The translations under genes and the position numbers were made by a program. DNA of 8,287 nucleotides. It comes from an uncultured Collinsella sp. (GTDB lineage Bacteria > Actinomycetota > Coriobacteriia > Coriobacteriales > Coriobacteriaceae). Each line of letters opens with the position of its first letter. Position 1 is the first letter of the stretch. Below are positions 6,595 through 8,287 of the stretch, piece by piece. The DNA lies in contig CAUGJN010000080.1 in the NCBI GenBank assembly GCA_959599635.1, forward strand, positions 1-8,287, read 5' to 3'. The notes beneath the pieces are model-generated. The model saw only the letters and a list, made by a program, of their open reading frames with translations, searched no databases and was not told where the DNA came from.

Positions 6595-6627
6595 CCACCA
6601 CAAAGGCGCCTGGCCCCTTTGTGGTGG
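6595..6627. repeat. 33-nt perfect inverted repeat, right copy, upstream of the HAD gene
   Basis: CCACCACAAAGG (6595-6606) and CCTTTGTGGTGG (6616-6627) are exact 12-nt reverse complements around the 9-nt core CGCCTGGCC. Arm length, core length and most bases match the copy at 5633-5665, so the two copies bracket the HAD gene. It is not followed by a T-tract in either direction. It sits just upstream of the tentative HAD -35. Confidence 0.8.
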
Positions 6628-6657
6628 CAGGATGCAGGATGGCCTGGCCCAGGGCAC

Positions 6658-6722
6658 AAACCATCACAACATTCGATGTTTTTCGGCAAAATCGCGATTA
6701 TCATCGAATGTTGTGATGGTTT
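6658..6722. repeat. Long perfect inverted repeat (21-bp arms) abutting the MFS stop codon
   Basis: The left arm 6658-6678 (AAACCATCACAACATTCGAT plus G) and the right arm 6702-6722 are exact reverse complements, separated by a 23-nt centre. The centre contains the palindrome AATCGCGATT (6690-6699). The right arm ends exactly next to the MFS stop codon (6725-6723). In RNA this would be a very stable hairpin and could protect the MFS 3' end or stop transcription. Only TTT follows the stem on the minus strand, so an intrinsic terminator is not clear. A dispersed repeat or MITE-like insertion is the main alternative. Confidence 0.8.
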
Positions 6723-8009
6723 TTACTGCCTTGCGGCACGATCAAAATGCCGGCGTCCAAACAGCAGCAACGCCGCAGGAACCGCCGTCACGACCATGCC
6801 TGCCCCCACGAGTGTCCGTTGTACGCCAAATGTTGCCGCCAGCCACGGTGCAACCGCCAGAGGGGCCACGCCGGCGAACATATTGCCAAAGCCCATGACC
6901 GAGTTCACGCGGCCGAGTTGCTCGAGCGGCGCCGTCGTTTGCACGATGGTGTTATGGAGCGGATTGACGACACCCCAGGCTATGCCCAGGGCGATCTGGC
7001 CGACGAGGGCCACACCCACGTACGGCGTCCCCACATAGAGCAGGCTTCCCAGGCCCACGGACATGAGCGCCACGAGCAGCGTTTTTAGGTTTACCAAGTG
7101 CGGCGGCAAGCGGAGCGCGAGCACGGCACCCAGCACCGCGCCCACGCCCGAAGCCGACGAGAGCCAGCCCATCCACTCAACGCCGACGCGCAGAACATCG
7201 CGATAGAAAAACGACTCCAGTGGATCGAAGGCACCGTAGCCAAAGTTCGAGAGGAAGATGATGCAGAAAAGTAGCGCGAGGACGCTGTTGGTGAAGACCG
7301 TCTTGATGCTGGTCGCGAAGGTGACACGGGAAGATGCGCTGGGGCTGGGGCTTTGCCCGACCTTGTCCGATGTGATATCACCGATCGCGGGCCTGCCTTC
7401 GTGCCCGACGACCTGGCCCGCTCGTGGCTTAAAGCCCCAACCGGCGACGAACGCCAGTACGGTAAAGACCATCATGAGCACAAACACCGCGCGCGACGAC
7501 GCAGCAGCCGCGACAAAGCCACCCAACGTGGGTCCGACGATAATACTCACGTTTGAGAACATGGCGATGGCGGAGTTGATGTCTTTGAGCTCGACGGGAT
7601 CATCGGTGAGGTAGGCCGGATAGGATGTGGCAATGGGCTGGGCGAATCCCATCGTAAAGCCCAGAAACACCGCGCCGAGCAGGGCGACGCCGGTCGCGCT
7701 ACCAAAGGCGATGATTGCCGTGCCAGTTGCGAGAGCGCCGATGGTGCTCAGCAAGAAATGGCGGCGCGGACCCCATGCGTCGAGCGCAGCGCCGCCCGCA
7801 AAGGATCCCAAGATCACGAAAACGTTCATAAACAGGACGGCCAGCGACGTCGCGACGACCGAAGCATCGTCCGCATAGGTAAGCGTTCCGATGACGCCGA
7901 TAAAGTAGCTGGTCTGAAAACCGGTGTAGATGAGAAAGCGCATCGCCACCAGGCGCCTGGCCTGCACGGACAGCGATGATTGAGGCTTTGAGAAAAGAGA
8001 GGCGAGCAT
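6723..8009 (-). CDS. Major facilitator superfamily exporter (drug/small-molecule efflux type)
   Basis: This is a 428-residue polytopic membrane protein. Two blocks of hydrophobic helices (about 22-192 and 240-418) flank a hydrophilic loop (about 193-232) that is rich in Pro, Ser and Gly, as expected for a 12-TM MFS protein. The TM2-TM3 loop carries a motif-A-like GGAALDAWGPRR (72-83). The second half has LEQLGRVNSVMGFGN (362-376), resembling the GRV phrase of the MFS_3/EntS-like exporter group. The substrate is unknown. The ATG at 8009 is chosen because AAGGAG (8020-8015) lies 5 nt upstream; an in-frame start 13 codons earlier (8048) has no comparable SD and would run through the leader hairpin. 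It appears monocistronic, with a terminator and promoter upstream and a long inverted repeat at its end. Confidence 0.9.
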   Translation of the reverse strand: MLASLFSKPQSSLSVQARRLVAMRFLIYTGFQTSYFIGVIGTLTYADDASVVATSLAVLFMNVFVILGSFAGGAALDAWGPRRHFLLSTIGALATGTAIIAFGSATGVALLGAVFLGFTMGFAQPIATSYPAYLTDDPVELKDINSAIAMFSNVSIIVGPTLGGFVAAAASSRAVFVLMMVFTVLAFVAGWGFKPRAGQVVGHEGRPAIGDITSDKVGQSPSPSASSRVTFATSIKTVFTNSVLALLFCIIFLSNFGYGAFDPLESFFYRDVLRVGVEWMGWLSSASGVGAVLGAVLALRLPPHLVNLKTLLVALMSVGLGSLLYVGTPYVGVALVGQIALGIAWGVVNPLHNTIVQTTAPLEQLGRVNSVMGFGNMFAGVAPLAVAPWLAATFGVQRTLVGAGMVVTAVPAALLLFGRRHFDRAARQ

Positions 8010-8019
8010 GGAGACTCCT

Positions 8020-8087
8020 TGTTTCACACGAATGCGGACGGCGGGCATTCGCCACCGTCTATCGAATCAATCAATCCGCATGAAACA
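8020..8087 (-). promoter_or_regulatory. Structured 5' leader of the MFS gene (candidate RNA switch)
   Basis: On the minus strand the leader can form an outer stem TGTTTCA/TGAAACA (8087-8081 with 8026-8020). A middle stem TGCGGA/TCCGCA continues directly from it on one side (8080-8075 with 8038-8033). An inner stem GACGGTGG/CCGCCGTC (8059-8052 with 8044-8037) contains one G-U pair and competes with the middle stem for two bases. The outer stem ends at the SD AAGGAG. An alternative 7-bp stem CGAATGC/GCATTCG (8029-8035 with 8045-8051) excludes the inner two stems. It matches no riboswitch class I recognise. Confidence 0.4.
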
Positions 8088-8145
8088 TTAAGGACGCATC
8101 GAGCCCCTTCTCTCCGTTTTTCGCCCGTCATGAATTACTTGGTAG

Positions 8146-8175
8146 ATTGTAAGGCATGTCCCACACATCCACCAA
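8146..8175 (-). promoter_or_regulatory. Predicted promoter of the MFS gene
   Basis: Minus strand: TTGGTG (8175-8170) as -35, an 18-nt spacer, then TACAAT (8151-8146) as -10. Transcription would start near 8139, leaving a leader of about 130 nt before the ATG at 8009. The -10 is good and the -35 poor. It sits directly after the terminator at 8174-8206, which fits a new transcription unit. Confidence 0.4.
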
Positions 8176-8206
8176 AAATCAAAACCACCCCTAAAAGGGG
8201 TGGTTT
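8174..8206 (-). terminator. Rho-independent terminator of the upstream transcription unit
   Basis: The perfect 11-bp stem AAACCACCCCT/AGGGGTGGTTT (8182-8192 and 8196-8206) with a 3-nt loop is followed on the minus strand by TTTTGATTTTT (8184-8174). The GC-rich core and the U-tract are as expected. It most likely ends a gene lying beyond the right edge. The plus-strand side has only TTTGCTCTT after the stem, so termination in that direction would be weaker. Confidence 0.8.
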
Positions 8207-8287
8207 GCTCTTAGGGTATAACCCTTGGATTGCCGGCACGCGTCTAAAGGCGCCGGCCCTCACGGGGTTCGGGCCGCACTGCAGGTT
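8207..8287. other. Edge region, probably the 3' end of an upstream gene or RNA; not assignable
   Basis: This segment is GC-rich, unlike the AT-rich terminator next to it. It contains inverted repeats AGGGT/ACCCT around ATA (8213-8225) and CGGCCC/GGGCCG (near 8254-8276). On the minus strand, frames entering from the edge stop at 8262-8260 (TGA) and 8246-8244 (TAG). Either could be the end of a coding region 38-54 nt before the terminator. Too little is visible to identify a product. Confidence 0.3.

Noticed and set aside
6501..6704. N-terminal extension of the HAD protein to 6704
   Set aside because: The extra 68 residues are Cys/Pro/His-rich, run through two inverted repeats and precede a standard HAD N-terminus that has its own SD.
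5688..6716. 342-residue plus-strand open frame opposite the HAD gene
   Set aside because: It is His/Ala/Gly-rich shadow coding; the minus strand has all four HAD motifs.
8255..8280. GGTTCGGG reminiscent of a tRNA T-arm near the right edge
   Set aside because: No acceptor, D or anticodon arms can be fitted in the surrounding sequence, and the segment is too short.

Overview
The window looks like chromosomal DNA from a high-GC Gram-positive gut bacterium, most likely a Coriobacteriia member such as Collinsella. This is inferred from the mix of sortase-anchored pilin-type proteins, GC-rich housekeeping-type genes and Shine-Dalgarno starts. No marker gene fixes the taxon. All four complete genes, and the start of a fifth, lie on the minus strand, so transcription runs from high to low coordinates.

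Positions 1-5300 hold a sortase-dependent pilus or adhesin operon. An extended -10 promoter at about 5263-5292 is followed by a perfect 21-nt palindrome. Next comes a 1123-residue surface protein with a signal peptide, an acidic linker, a glycine-rich beta-helix, two FctA/Spy0128-type isopeptide domains and an LPLSG anchor. Its stop overlaps or adjoins the start of a major (backbone) pilin, which has a VKPK pilin motif, an E-box, a Cna_B domain and an MPSTG anchor. A third gene, of which only 9 codons are visible at 1-29, follows with a strong ribosome binding site. A pilus sortase would be expected there or just beyond, but none is visible. The backbone pilin start is odd: the best start (GTG at 1808, with an SD-like G-run and a charged n-region) is followed three codons later by an in-frame TGA, leaving only a TTG start at 1778 with no SD.

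Positions 5173-5678 are an AT-rich gene-free spacer. Positions 5679-6500 encode a Cof-type HAD phosphatase, flanked by two near-identical 33-nt inverted repeats (5633-5665 and 6595-6627). Between this gene and the next lies a second, unrelated perfect inverted repeat of 21-bp arms (6658-6722) that abuts a stop codon.

Positions 6723-8009 encode a 12-TM-type MFS exporter. Its 5' leader (about 130 nt) can form a multi-tier hairpin ending at the SD. Upstream are a probable promoter and an intrinsic terminator (8174-8206) belonging to the operon beyond the right edge. The HAD and MFS genes have no evident functional link to the pilus genes. The most informative oddities are the interrupted pilin start, the paired repeats around the HAD gene, the domain architecture and mosaic base composition of the adhesin, and the structured leaders.
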